59,039 nt of DNA from a virus. The stretch's first letter is position 1. Each line of letters begins with the position of its first letter. The notes under the pieces are model-generated. The model made no database searches. It saw nothing but the letters and a program-made list of their open reading frames with translations, and had not been told where the DNA came from. The stretch spans positions 1-59,039 of IMG/VR virus record IMGVR_UViG_3300036985_002412. One strand, given 5' to 3'. The position numbers and the translations under genes were made by a program. Below are positions 32,494 through 41,153 of the stretch, piece after piece.

Positions 32494-32736
32494 ATGGAAC
32501 ACTTAACAATTAAAAATCAGAAAATATATTTACATTTTGAGCCACAGGTTGGAACTAATAACCGAGAGTTTAAATGTATAGGGCATAAAATAAATGAAGA
32601 GTTCCCGAGTAAATGGAGCAATACTAAAAAAGTCTTTTGCTTTCATTGGATTTATACGTTTAAGTATTTAGATAACGATGAAGTATTCGAGTTAGAATTT
32701 GATTATAACGATGAATTTAAAAGAAAATTAATATGA
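32494..32736 (+). CDS. Hypothetical protein, 80 aa
   Basis: A strand-rich acidic protein (HLTIKNQKIYLHFEPQVG) starting 1 base after the previous stop and overlapping the next ATG. The true start is ATG 32494; upstream codons belong to the previous gene. Unrecognised. Confidence 0.6.
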   Translation: MEHLTIKNQKIYLHFEPQVGTNNREFKCIGHKINEEFPSKWSNTKKVFCFHWIYTFKYLDNDEVFELEFDYNDEFKRKLI

Positions 32737-32918
32737 CACTAAAAGAAAAGTTTATAGAAGCGTTTAAATCGGGTAAAAGATTTGACATTAAAAACGCCGA
32801 AGTAATAGCAGATGAGTTTGCTATCGAGTTTGCAGAGTGGTTACTAAACGTAAGTTATGTAATTCAAGAAGCATATACCACAAAAGAATTATTAAAAATA
32901 TATAAAGAAACATTATGA
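32733..32918 (+). CDS. Hypothetical protein, 61 aa
   Basis: A helical protein (FIEAFKSGKRFDIKNAEVIADEFAIEFAEWL) of a kind common in phage accessory operons. It overlaps both neighbours by 4 bases. Function unknown. Confidence 0.6.
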   Translation: MTLKEKFIEAFKSGKRFDIKNAEVIADEFAIEFAEWLLNVSYVIQEAYTTKELLKIYKETL

Positions 32919-33073
32919 AAACATTTGAAGTTGAAGGCTGGTTCCGTTACAACGATGAGAAGGATTTTGAAATTGAGAAAATAATAGCCAATACACCCGA
33001 AGAGGCGATTTATTATTTTACAACTATTTATCCGAAATTACACTTTTTTAAAATTACAATTAAAGAAATATGA
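32915..33073 (+). CDS. Hypothetical protein, 52 aa
   Basis: A short strand-rich protein (MKTFEVEGWFRYNDEKDFEIEK) coupled by ATGA overlaps to genes on both sides, which supports it. Unrecognised. Confidence 0.55.
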   Translation: MKTFEVEGWFRYNDEKDFEIEKIIANTPEEAIYYFTTIYPKLHFFKITIKEI

Positions 33074-33363
33074 AAGAAGAAACAAAATGTTATTGCGGTC
33101 ATACTACATATTGTGACTGCGGGCTTGAAACACTTGAAGAAGCTGCTGAAAAATATGCAGATATTTACAGATGTCCTGCAACAAATCAAAACGAATATTG
33201 CAAACACGACATTATATCAGCATTTAATAATGGTGCTAAATGGCAACAAGAAAGAAGTTATAGTGATGAAGAACTTTTAGAAATATTAGCAAGTTATGCT
33301 GACTGGTCAATATTCGGAGTTTGCAGTTATCAAGAATGGTTTAAACAATTTAAAAAGAAATAA
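33070..33363 (+). CDS. Conserved hypothetical phage protein (GAKWQQER family, Cys-rich N-terminus)
   Basis: The N-terminus has closely spaced Cys and His (CYCGHTTYCDCG), possibly a small metal site. The C-terminus carries NNGAKWQQERSYSDEEL and ends KQFKKK, the module shared with the protein at 150-851. The gene ends in the repeated AAAAGAAATAAGATATG junction. Confidence 0.7.
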   Translation: MKEETKCYCGHTTYCDCGLETLEEAAEKYADIYRCPATNQNEYCKHDIISAFNNGAKWQQERSYSDEELLEILASYADWSIFGVCSYQEWFKQFKKK

Positions 33364-33366
33364 GAT

Positions 33367-33591
33367 ATGGAAACAGCATTATTAATTACGGGAACAATAA
33401 ATATTATCTTTTTTATAATATTCTTAATTGATAAAATACAAGATTATTATTCTAAAGTAGAGTATAAAATACAAGATTTTACAGAATGCAGTGGCTCATT
33501 TATAAATTGTAAACCAGGCGAATATTCTTGCAGAAGAAAAACAATAGAATCTGGCGATTTAACATTTCCTAAAGAAATTAAAAACAAATAA
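33367..33591 (+). CDS. Small membrane-anchored phage protein
   Basis: Residues 4-22 are hydrophobic (ALLITGTINIIFFIIFLID), followed by a 50-residue domain with three Cys. Its 3' part is the exact 127-bp repeat at the window start. Function unknown. Confidence 0.7.
   Translation: METALLITGTINIIFFIIFLIDKIQDYYSKVEYKIQDFTECSGSFINCKPGEYSCRRKTIESGDLTFPKEIKNK
33447..33573. repeat. Exact 127-bp direct repeat, copy 2
   Basis: Identical to 1-127. After it the sequence enters unit B (33574 onward), whereas after copy 1 it enters unit A at 128. It therefore marks the junction between the two phage maps. Confidence 0.9.
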
Positions 33592-33594
33592 GAT

Positions 33595-33678
33595 ATGGAT
33601 ATTAAGTTTATAATATTTTGGTTTATAATTTGTATTGTAATTACCTTATTAATGGAAAATAAATTTAAAAACAAATAA
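33595..33678 (+). CDS. Membrane microprotein, 27 aa
   Basis: Nearly the whole frame is one hydrophobic helix (FIIFWFIICIVITLLM) between an MDIK start and an ENKFKNK tail. It starts and ends at the repeated AAACAAATAAGAT(T)ATG junction, which supports it as a modular gene. Confidence 0.45.
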   Translation: MDIKFIIFWFIICIVITLLMENKFKNK

Positions 33679-33682
33679 GATT

Positions 33683-33889
33683 ATGAAAAAAACAGCAGTA
33701 ATATGGTTAATTGAAGAATTGACTAAAAATGGACACAATTTCAAATTGTATAAAAAAGAAATTGAACAAGCCAAAGAAATGGAAAAGCAACAAATTATTG
33801 ATGCTTGTAATAATGCACAAAAAACAGATTTTTATGTTAAATATTATGATGCAGAACAATACTACAACGAAACATTTAAAAACAAATAA
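33683..33889 (+). CDS. Small conserved phage protein (paralogue of 951-1178)
   Basis: The 68-residue protein shares its last 45 residues, almost base for base, with the gene at 951, while the N-terminal 20 residues differ. That pattern looks like gene conversion or module exchange. Function unknown. Confidence 0.7.
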   Translation: MKKTAVIWLIEELTKNGHNFKLYKKEIEQAKEMEKQQIIDACNNAQKTDFYVKYYDAEQYYNETFKNK

Positions 33890-33892
33890 GAT

Positions 33893-34090
33893 ATGACATC
33901 ACATAGAATAAAATACGAAGGATTAGAATTTGAAGTTTTTGGAGATTGGGAAGATTTTGAAGAAGAAACTGGTTACAAAGGTGGTTGGAGTACTACAATG
34001 ATAAAAGTAAATGATATTGATATTTATTTTATGTTAAAAGAAAACATAATAGATATTTTAGCAACTATATTAGTAGAAGAAAATTATTAA
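33893..34090 (+). CDS. Hypothetical protein, 65 aa
   Basis: An acidic protein (YEGLEFEVFGDWEDFEEETGYKG) with aromatic residues, last in the accessory block before the terminator. It starts at another copy of the AAACAAATAAGATATG junction. Unrecognised. Confidence 0.55.
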   Translation: MTSHRIKYEGLEFEVFGDWEDFEEETGYKGGWSTTMIKVNDIDIYFMLKENIIDILATILVEENY

Positions 34091-34110
34091 CTAATTTATA
34101 ATAAATTACA

Positions 34111-34192
34111 TACCTTTGTAGTTCCTTATTCTTTGTTGTTTTAGTTTTTTTTTGTTTGGGCTATCTTATTTTTTTAAGATAGCCTTTTTTTT
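34111..34192 (+). ncRNA. Candidate small RNA (promoter plus terminator, no ORF)
   Basis: TACCTTTG (34111-34118) fits the -7 box. About 40 bases on, GGCTATCTTA (34159-34168) pairs perfectly with TAAGATAGCC (34175-34184), followed by eight T. The transcript of roughly 70 bases has no reading frame. It may only be the terminator of the upstream operon with a fortuitous promoter. Confidence 0.4.
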
Positions 34193-34206
34193 AAGATTTT
34201 ATTTTA

Positions 34207-34302
34207 TACTTTTGTAAAGAATTATAAATGTCAATGTTGTGATAACATCGAGTAAAATAATAAAAAAGCAGTAATCCCTTTAAATAGAGATTACTGTTTT
34301 TT
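34207..34302 (+). promoter_or_regulatory. Promoter and attenuator-like leader before gpW/portal
   Basis: TACTTTTG (34207-34214) is followed by a small ATGTT/AACAT hairpin and then CAGTAATC (34269-34276) paired with GATTACTG (34289-34296) and six T, a typical terminator placed 18 bases before the start codon. Read-through would be needed for expression, suggesting attenuation. The repeats are nested, not interlocked as in P1-P5. Confidence 0.5.
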
Positions 34303-34320
34303 GTTTTAAAACTAAAAATC

Positions 34321-34614
34321 ATGAATACGGAATATTTAACAATATCTCAATATATAGAAGCAAAATCTAAACTAATAGGAAAAATTGCAACTTTTGATTT
34401 GCTTATAGAAAGCATGGAAGCTTCTATTTTAGAAGGAACTGTATCAGGCCATTTAGTTCAATATGAAATGGATGATTCTATGATGAAGGTAAGAGCTCAA
34501 TATAGAAGCATTAGTGATATGGTAAAAGCACTTGCTGGATTAGAAACTTTACGCCAAAGATATATTAACAGATACAATGGTAGAGTTACGGTTTTAAAAG
34601 GTGGAAGGATATAA
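34321..34614 (+). CDS. gpW-like head-tail joining protein
   Basis: A 97-residue helical protein with MKVRAQYRSISDMVKALAGLE and a C-terminal YINRYNGRVTVLKGG, a pattern of gpW-like proteins that sit directly before lambda-type portals. It would bind under the portal. Its partner is the portal gene 22 bases downstream. Confidence 0.65.
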   Translation: MNTEYLTISQYIEAKSKLIGKIATFDLLIESMEASILEGTVSGHLVQYEMDDSMMKVRAQYRSISDMVKALAGLETLRQRYINRYNGRVTVLKGGRI

Positions 34615-34636
34615 ATAAACTTTATAAAAAAACACA

Positions 34637-36274
34637 ATGAAAATACTAGGATTTGAATTTAAAAGAGCAGACAAAAATATTCCAAAAGACACAAAAAGTA
34701 CTGTATATCATGGTGATTTTGATTATGGGCATAACTATCCAATAGTCAATAAAAAATGGGATGGTGAAAAGACTTTAGGAGAATTAGGAACTGTTGTAAG
34801 AAATATTCCTGATTATGAAAAGTTAAGATTAAGATCCTATGATGCGTATGCCACTATCGATACAATAAAAATAATTGCTTCTAAATTTTTTTATTGGACT
34901 ATTGGAACCGGATTAAAATTACAAGCAGAACCAAATAGAAACGTTTTAGAATCAGAAAGTATTGTAAATAATTCCAAACTTTATTCAGATTTTCAAAAAA
35001 TTACTGAATCTCGTTTTATGGTTTATGCCAATTCAAAAGAATGTGATTATTTAAAAGAAAAAAACTTACACGAATTAGCATTAAATGCTTATCAAGGAGA
35101 ATTTTTAGGTGGCGATATGTTAGTTATCGTTCGATTTAACGAAAATGGCCCGAATATACAATTATTATCAGGAGAACATATTTGCAATCCATCTCTTGAA
35201 GGAGAATATTATTCTTTGGCAGAAAAGGATGGAAATTTTATTGAAGATGGGATTGAAATTGACAGTAAAGGTTCACATGTTGCATATTTTGTAAAAACTA
35301 AAAAAAAGGAAAAAGTAATTGAAAAGTGGGAAAGAATACCAGCAAAAGGAGCTAAAACTGGCAAAAGATTAGCTTGGTTAATTTCTAGCAAAAAGATTTC
35401 TCCAGACCATTTTAGAGGAGTTCCAGCAATGGCACAATCTTTAGAAAAAATTAATAAATTAGACAGATATGTAGAAGCTGCCGTTGCAAAAGCCGAACAA
35501 GGGGCTAAAATTGTTTATTCGATAGAACATCAAGAATATTCAACAGGAGAAAATCCTTTAGACCAGGTTGTAGCTAAAAAAAGATTTCCAGGTTTATTAA
35601 ACAATACAAATGATGAGGATAATAATCCAAATGTTTTGGCAGATGGATTAGCTAATAGAATTGCGGCAACAACTTCAAATCAAACTTATAACATGCCAAA
35701 TGGATCTAGTTTAAAATCATTTGATTCAAAAATTGAAACTAATTTTAACGACTTTCATAGCACAGTTTTTAAATCTATAAGTGCTGGAGCTGATGTTCCG
35801 CCAGAAGTAGCCATGCAAGAGTATAATTCAAATTATTCGGCTTCAAGAGCAGCTATTAATAGTTTTGGATATATTATTTCAATAAATAGACAAAGATTTG
35901 CAAATCAATTCTACATACCATTTTACAAATTATGGTTGGAATGGCAAATTTTAAATCAAAAAATATCTGCACCAGGTTACATTGAAAACATTGCTAATTT
36001 TATGGTAACAGAAAGTTATTCACAATGTAGATTTACTGGTAAAAATATGCCACATATTGACCCGTTGAAAGAAATTAAAGCGGTTAGAGAAATGTTAGGT
36101 GTTGATGGTGCTACACCATTAATTTCAAGAGAACAAGCGGTAGAAATGCTAAATGCAGGACAGTGGGATGAAAACTTTATGAAAAATTTAGAAGAAGAAA
36201 ATATAATTCCAAAAGAAGAAGAAGATAATTCACAAAATAACAATAACGATGACGAAGAAAATAATAATAACTAA
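34637..36274 (+). CDS. Lambda-type portal protein (unit B)
   Basis: A 545-residue portal of the lambda gpB family: YDAYATIDTIKI near the start, DHFRGVPAMAQSLEKINKLDRYV around 255-275, the AKAEQGAKIVY segment, PPEVAMQEYNSNYSASRAAI near 390, and an acidic Asn-rich tail. It is unrelated to the unit A portal. No terminase, protease or capsid gene is near: the next gene is a fibre whose start overlaps this gene by 26 bases, so the head module of unit B is missing from the window. Confidence 0.85.
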   Translation: MKILGFEFKRADKNIPKDTKSTVYHGDFDYGHNYPIVNKKWDGEKTLGELGTVVRNIPDYEKLRLRSYDAYATIDTIKIIASKFFYWTIGTGLKLQAEPNRNVLESESIVNNSKLYSDFQKITESRFMVYANSKECDYLKEKNLHELALNAYQGEFLGGDMLVIVRFNENGPNIQLLSGEHICNPSLEGEYYSLAEKDGNFIEDGIEIDSKGSHVAYFVKTKKKEKVIEKWERIPAKGAKTGKRLAWLISSKKISPDHFRGVPAMAQSLEKINKLDRYVEAAVAKAEQGAKIVYSIEHQEYSTGENPLDQVVAKKRFPGLLNNTNDEDNNPNVLADGLANRIAATTSNQTYNMPNGSSLKSFDSKIETNFNDFHSTVFKSISAGADVPPEVAMQEYNSNYSASRAAINSFGYIISINRQRFANQFYIPFYKLWLEWQILNQKISAPGYIENIANFMVTESYSQCRFTGKNMPHIDPLKEIKAVREMLGVDGATPLISREQAVEMLNAGQWDENFMKNLEEENIIPKEEEDNSQNNNNDDEENNNN

Positions 36275-37214
36275 TAGTTCCCAAAATTGGAACGCAAAGA
36301 AACGTTATAAAATTAACGAAATTGTTACTCATAACGGAATTGATTATCAAAATACTACTGGTGCAAATTCAGAACCTGGAGTTGGTAGTGATTGGGTTGT
36401 ATTAGATTTGATAGGCGGAATTGGAGGCACACAATACTACTATGTAGCAGGAAACGGTACACCAACACAAAACGCAACTGAATTACAAACTGCTTATGAT
36501 TTAGCTAAAACAATATCAGGACTTTCTGCTACCAATAGATTTAAAATTATTGTTGGAACTGGTAAATATGAGTTTACAGGACAATTTTTAATAAATACAC
36601 AATACATAGACTTTGTTTCACTAACAAATGATGCGGATGTAGAATTTACAAATGGTATAAATGTTACAGCAAATAATGTATTTTTAAAAGGTTTAAAAAC
36701 AAGTTTGCCTTTTCAAATTGCTACAAATTTGAATTTATTAATTTGTGATACTTGTATTGGTGGACATCAGTCTTTTGGTGGTAACACAATTATTATAGTA
36801 TCAGGAACATTTAATAATTGCGTTGCTAATACTCAGTCTTTTGGTGGTTCGTCCGCCACATCATCTGGTATATTTAATAATTGCGTTGCTGGAGGTGCTT
36901 CTTTTGCTCAAGCAGGTGGAGCAACTGGTATATTTAATAATTGCGTTGCTGGAAGTAGTTCTTTTGGTAGTACAGCATCAGGGACTTTTAATAATTGCGT
37001 TGCTGGAACTCAGTCTTTAGGTAGTGGTACAGCATCAGGAACATTTACAAATTGTATTGGTGGAAATGAGTCTTTTGGTAATAATAGTGGTGGTGGTGTT
37101 TTAACTGGCAAACTATTTTACTGCCGTTTAACATCAGGAACATTTCAAACTGTATCAGGTGCTGGTAGAACCTACTATTGCGTAGATGGAAATGGTAACC
37201 CTAATAATCAATAA
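36249..37214 (+). CDS. Tail spike-like protein with Cys-bearing beta-helix repeats
   Basis: Residues 1-60 form an adsorption-type N-terminal module (WNAKKRYKINEIVTHNGIDY). From about 188 to 270 five FNNCVAG-like motifs recur every 18-21 residues, typical coil lengths of a right-handed parallel beta-helix, each with Cys in the same place. The C-terminus is Gly-rich. Likely a receptor-binding or depolymerising spike. It overlaps the portal gene by 26 bases. Confidence 0.65.
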   Translation: MTKKIIITNSSQNWNAKKRYKINEIVTHNGIDYQNTTGANSEPGVGSDWVVLDLIGGIGGTQYYYVAGNGTPTQNATELQTAYDLAKTISGLSATNRFKIIVGTGKYEFTGQFLINTQYIDFVSLTNDADVEFTNGINVTANNVFLKGLKTSLPFQIATNLNLLICDTCIGGHQSFGGNTIIIVSGTFNNCVANTQSFGGSSATSSGIFNNCVAGGASFAQAGGATGIFNNCVAGSSSFGSTASGTFNNCVAGTQSLGSGTASGTFTNCIGGNESFGNNSGGGVLTGKLFYCRLTSGTFQTVSGAGRTYYCVDGNGNPNNQ

Positions 37215-37216
37215 TT

Positions 37217-37510
37217 ATGAAAAATTTTAATAGTACAATAGAAAACGAGTGGAAAGAGCAATTAAATTTTACAACTGCTCAACTCGAAACTTTAAAAAAT
37301 GGCACAGATAATCAGAAAAAAGCAGTAATTGAAGCTGTAAATGTTGTAGTTAGTGCAAATAATTTAACAATAATTAATGCGATATATAATCAACATAAAC
37401 CAACAGAAGAAAATTACGAATTTATAGGTTGTAATTTAACCACAGGCGAAGAAACAAGAGGTATTATCAATTATCGAGTTAGCGGAGAGCATAAACAAAT
37501 AAGATTTTAA
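37217..37510 (+). CDS. Hypothetical protein in fibre region
   Basis: A 97-residue protein with a helical N-terminus (ENEWKEQLNFTTAQLETLKNG) and a strand-rich end, 2 bases after the spike gene and 1 before the BppU-like gene. Its position suggests a structural or chaperone role. Confidence 0.55.
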   Translation: MKNFNSTIENEWKEQLNFTTAQLETLKNGTDNQKKAVIEAVNVVVSANNLTIINAIYNQHKPTEENYEFIGCNLTTGEETRGIINYRVSGEHKQIRF

Positions 37511-37511
37511 T

Positions 37512-37844
37512 ATGGCAGAATTAAAAACTTGGAAGATGGATTCTCAAAAAAGAGGAGATACTTTTAATCAGCGAAACATAACATTTCCATTTGATATTAC
37601 GAATTGCGATATAAATATGCAGTTTAGAAAACAAGCAAATGATACAGTAGAATTTGCTTGGAGTACATCGGACGGTACATTTGAAAAAGTAAGTGCTACA
37701 AAGGTTATAATGAAGTCTAAATTGATAAACGCAAATGCAGGTGTTTATCTTTCTGATTTAGAAGTTAGATTTAATGCTACAACTATTTACACATACTGCA
37801 ATGCAACTTTACAGATTTATCAAGACATAACACAAATACCATAA
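37512..37844 (+). CDS. BppU-like N-terminal domain protein (unit B)
   Basis: A 110-residue protein with the KRGDTFNQRNITFPFDI motif and INMQFRKQANDTVEF, parallel to the unit A protein at 19147. Its stop overlaps the fibre start. It probably mounts the fibre on the tail. Confidence 0.6.
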   Translation: MAELKTWKMDSQKRGDTFNQRNITFPFDITNCDINMQFRKQANDTVEFAWSTSDGTFEKVSATKVIMKSKLINANAGVYLSDLEVRFNATTIYTYCNATLQIYQDITQIP

Positions 37845-39466
37845 TGGCAGAAATAATTATAGAAGAAGTAATATTTAATCCCCAAATTAACATTGAGGAA
37901 ACAATTTTAGAAACTTCAATACTTATTGAAGAAATGCAAATGCCTGGTGTTAATGGAAAGACTGCGTATCAGTCTGCATTAGATGGTGGGTTTATAGGTA
38001 CAGAATTAGAGTTTAATTTATTTTTATCTGAAGTTGGAAATAAAGTAGATAAAATTACGGGTAAAGGATTAAGCGCTAACGATTATACAACTACTGAAAA
38101 GAATAAACTTGCAGGAATTGCTGATAACGCTGAAGTTAATGTTAATGCAGATTGGAACGCTACAACTGGCGATGCACAAATTTTAAATAAACCAAGTATT
38201 CCAAATATTGCAGGATTAGCAACAGTTTCTTATGTTGATACTCAAGACGCTTTAAAGGTTGATAAAGTTGCAGGAAAGGGTTTAAGTACAAATGATTATA
38301 CAACTCTAGAACAAACTAAATTAGCAGGAATTGCTGATGGCGCTGAAGTTAATGTTAATGCAGATTGGAACGCTACAACTGGCGATGCACAAATTTTAAA
38401 TAAACCAAGTATTCCAAATATTGCAGGATTAGCAACAGTTTCTTACGTTGATACTCAAGACGCTTTAAAGGTTGATAAAGTTGCAGGAAAGGGTTTAAGT
38501 ACAAATGATTATACAACTCTAGAACAAACTAAATTAGCAGGAATTGCTGATAACGCTGAAGTTAATGTTAATGCAGATTGGAACGCTACAACTGGTGATG
38601 CACAAATTTTAAACAAACCTACAATAGCAACACAAACAAGTCAACTAACTAATAATGGTGCTGATGGTACAAATCCATTTATAACTGCTTTAGATATACC
38701 TACAAGCGGACAAGCAGGTTCGTTAGTTCGTGAGGTTAAAAATATGACTGGAGCAACTTTAACAAAAGGTACTGTCGTTTATATTAGTGGTGCAAATGGA
38801 AACAAAGCATTAGTTTCAAAAGCACTTGCTATTAATGATGAATTAAGTTCAAGAACGTTTGGACTATTACAATCTAACATTTTAAATAATGAGTTAGGAA
38901 ATTGTGTTATAATTGGTGATTTAAGTGGGTTAAATACTTCTTCTTTTGCAGAAGGAGTACAATTATATTTAAGTGGAGTAACTGCTGGAACATATACATC
39001 AACAAAACCATCAGCACCAATACATTTAGTATATATAGGTAAAGTAACACGTTCACATCCAACATTAGGACAAATTGAAGTAGGCATTCAAAATGGTTAT
39101 GAATTATCAGAAATTCACGATGTAGCTATTAATGGTGTTTCTAATAATGAATTGTTACTTTACGAAAGTTCAACTTCTCTTTGGAAAAATAAAAGAGTTA
39201 CGACTTTTGTAAACGGGCAAAGTGGCACAGTAAATGCAACAAACACGTTTGGAATAATTGTGTATGAATTTACAGGAGCAGGAAATTTAATACTGCCAAC
39301 AGCTATTGGAAACAATGCATTATTTAAAGTTAAAAATAGACACACAGAAAACATAACAGTTACTTTTACAGCGGGTCAAAATGCTGATGGTACAACAACA
39401 ATTATTCTAACACCATTTCAAGCGTTAGAATTTATTTCAAATAATATAAATTTTAATATTTTTTAA
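37844..39466 (+). CDS. Tail fibre with 71-residue tandem repeats
   Basis: A 540-residue fibre. Residues about 75-258 hold three copies of a 71-residue unit (KLAGIADNAEVNVNADWN, ILNKPSIPNIAGLATVSYVD) encoded by a 213-bp tandem repeat. The C-terminal 220 residues (SLVREVKNMTGATLTKGTVVY onward) form a globular domain found in many phage fibres. Repeat number probably sets shaft length. Confidence 0.75.
   Translation: MAEIIIEEVIFNPQINIEETILETSILIEEMQMPGVNGKTAYQSALDGGFIGTELEFNLFLSEVGNKVDKITGKGLSANDYTTTEKNKLAGIADNAEVNVNADWNATTGDAQILNKPSIPNIAGLATVSYVDTQDALKVDKVAGKGLSTNDYTTLEQTKLAGIADGAEVNVNADWNATTGDAQILNKPSIPNIAGLATVSYVDTQDALKVDKVAGKGLSTNDYTTLEQTKLAGIADNAEVNVNADWNATTGDAQILNKPTIATQTSQLTNNGADGTNPFITALDIPTSGQAGSLVREVKNMTGATLTKGTVVYISGANGNKALVSKALAINDELSSRTFGLLQSNILNNELGNCVIIGDLSGLNTSSFAEGVQLYLSGVTAGTYTSTKPSAPIHLVYIGKVTRSHPTLGQIEVGIQNGYELSEIHDVAINGVSNNELLLYESSTSLWKNKRVTTFVNGQSGTVNATNTFGIIVYEFTGAGNLILPTAIGNNALFKVKNRHTENITVTFTAGQNADGTTTIILTPFQALEFISNNINFNIF
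38069..38620. repeat. 213-bp in-frame tandem repeat in fibre gene
   Basis: Units begin at 38069, 38282 and 38495. The second and third are nearly identical in DNA, the first is diverged, and the third is cut short. In-frame period (71 codons) allows recombination to lengthen or shorten the fibre shaft. Confidence 0.85.
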
Positions 39467-39468
39467 TT

Positions 39469-41151
39469 ATGGCATACAATCCAAATAATCCAAACGGGTT
39501 AGCTGCAATGAAAGATTCCACTCCAGTTGTACAAGCTTCTCAAAATGTTGAAACAGCAGGATTCGGTTCATCAGGTGCATCTGTACTTGACGATATGTTT
39601 CTTCAAACTCCAATAGTTGGAACAGGAATAACATACAATCAAACAAACAGTTCATTAAACATTCTTACAGGCACAACTCCAAGCGCTGAATTTTTAGCAC
39701 GTTCAACAATGTCTTTTAAAGGAACGATGAGGTTACGCTTTGGTATTTCAGCATCTCAAAGAATTATAAATAATAACTTACAAGTTTCGTTGGCTGATTT
39801 AATTGGTGAGAATTTAGCTTTTAATATTGTCAGTTCAACGTTAGTTGACGTTACTTTAACAGCACATAGTTTTACTTCAGTTAATATAGGTCAATTTATG
39901 AACCTCGCAGGATTGGGTGGTGTAGGTATTCCTAATAGATATGCAATTCAATCTATCCCTGATGATAATACTATTAGATTTACTGTAGTAGGATGGCCAG
40001 CAAGTGGAACAGGAACTTGTACATTATTTGGGTATAATCAAATCAAAAATTTACTAACTGGAATATTAGCAACGCAAATGACTTTTGATTCACAAAGAAA
40101 TGGTTGGCCATTTGGTGATTCAATTGCAACTATAAATAATACATCTGGTGTTGGTCTTGTAATATTAAATGAAATAACAGGTCGTGATGTATTCCTTATG
40201 GACTCATTAAGAGCGTCTAGTGCTACTCCAAATTTTGCTACTAGAGCAAGTAGATACGAAAATATCCCAGAGCAAACAACGCCACTATATGTGTTTATTT
40301 GGAGTTTTAATGGAACAGTTGCACCAGTTTCAACAACTACATTCTCTTTATCTTCACTATCAGTAGAGGACTTTGCGAATGTACCTGTTTACATTCAAGG
40401 GTTTAGGTCAAATGGACAACAAAATGCTCTGCCTGTTATATTACTGCCTGGTGGTGCTGCAATTGGTAATGTTGGTGCTACTTTAGCCACTCCAACCCCT
40501 GTAGCAGATATAGCTTCTGCCGCTTTAATTACTTCAACAACAACCGCAGCATTAACAGTAGCTGGTATTTCTTATAGCGTCAATATTCCAGTAACCGCTG
40601 TAACTGGAACAAATCAAACACTTGATGTTACTATTCAAGAATCAGATGATACTGCTACTAACTGGTTTAATGTTTATTCTTTTCCAAGGATTACTGCTAC
40701 TGGTATATATCGTTCTCCAATTATACCTCTAAAGGGAAATAGAATTAGATACGTTCAAACCGTTGGTGGTACTTCTCCTTCGTTTACAAGGTCAACTAAT
40801 AGATTAGTAATGAATATATCGCCTATTAATGCAGTTTCACAATTAATAGATAGAACTGTTGTTCTTACAACTTTAAATAGTGTAACACCATCTTTAAATG
40901 TTCAAGGGGCAACAAATTTACAATTGGTTATGAACATCGGAGCTACAACTATTGCTCCAATATTGCAATTAGAAGGAAGTGAAGATAATGGTTTAACGTG
41001 GTATGCTATTGGTACTCCACTAACAGCGGTTGCAAGTTCAACAGTTCAATTCACTTTAGCAACTTTTATGAATGCTCAACTTGTAAGAGCAAGAGTAGCT
41101 ACTGCTGGAACTGCTACTACTATGGGTTATATATTAATAAAAGGATTTTAA
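39469..41151 (+). CDS. Virion-associated beta-rich protein (tail/receptor-binding region)
   Basis: A 560-residue Thr/Ser/Asn-rich, Cys-poor beta protein. Its start (NPNNPNGLAAMKDSTPVVQAS) resembles a phage structural family with NGQATMANSSPVVIAS-type starts. Two domain-like halves flank an Ala/Thr-rich linker near residue 345. It follows the fibre and may be a second receptor-binding or decoration protein. Confidence 0.6.
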   Translation: MAYNPNNPNGLAAMKDSTPVVQASQNVETAGFGSSGASVLDDMFLQTPIVGTGITYNQTNSSLNILTGTTPSAEFLARSTMSFKGTMRLRFGISASQRIINNNLQVSLADLIGENLAFNIVSSTLVDVTLTAHSFTSVNIGQFMNLAGLGGVGIPNRYAIQSIPDDNTIRFTVVGWPASGTGTCTLFGYNQIKNLLTGILATQMTFDSQRNGWPFGDSIATINNTSGVGLVILNEITGRDVFLMDSLRASSATPNFATRASRYENIPEQTTPLYVFIWSFNGTVAPVSTTTFSLSSLSVEDFANVPVYIQGFRSNGQQNALPVILLPGGAAIGNVGATLATPTPVADIASAALITSTTTAALTVAGISYSVNIPVTAVTGTNQTLDVTIQESDDTATNWFNVYSFPRITATGIYRSPIIPLKGNRIRYVQTVGGTSPSFTRSTNRLVMNISPINAVSQLIDRTVVLTTLNSVTPSLNVQGATNLQLVMNIGATTIAPILQLEGSEDNGLTWYAIGTPLTAVASSTVQFTLATFMNAQLVRARVATAGTATTMGYILIKGF

Positions 41152-41153
41152 TT

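Noticed and set aside
34229-34296. Sixth member of the pseudoknot leader family
   Set aside because: The two inverted repeats are sequential hairpins, not interlocked, so the topology differs.
36811-37060. Regular repeats of about 54-63 bases resembling a CRISPR array
   Set aside because: They are in frame inside the spike gene, encode FNNCVAG-type coils and have no constant spacer pattern or cas genes.
37844-41151. Variable-looking fibre genes as targets of a diversity-generating retroelement
   Set aside because: No reverse transcriptase and no template-repeat copy of a C-terminal segment is visible in the window.
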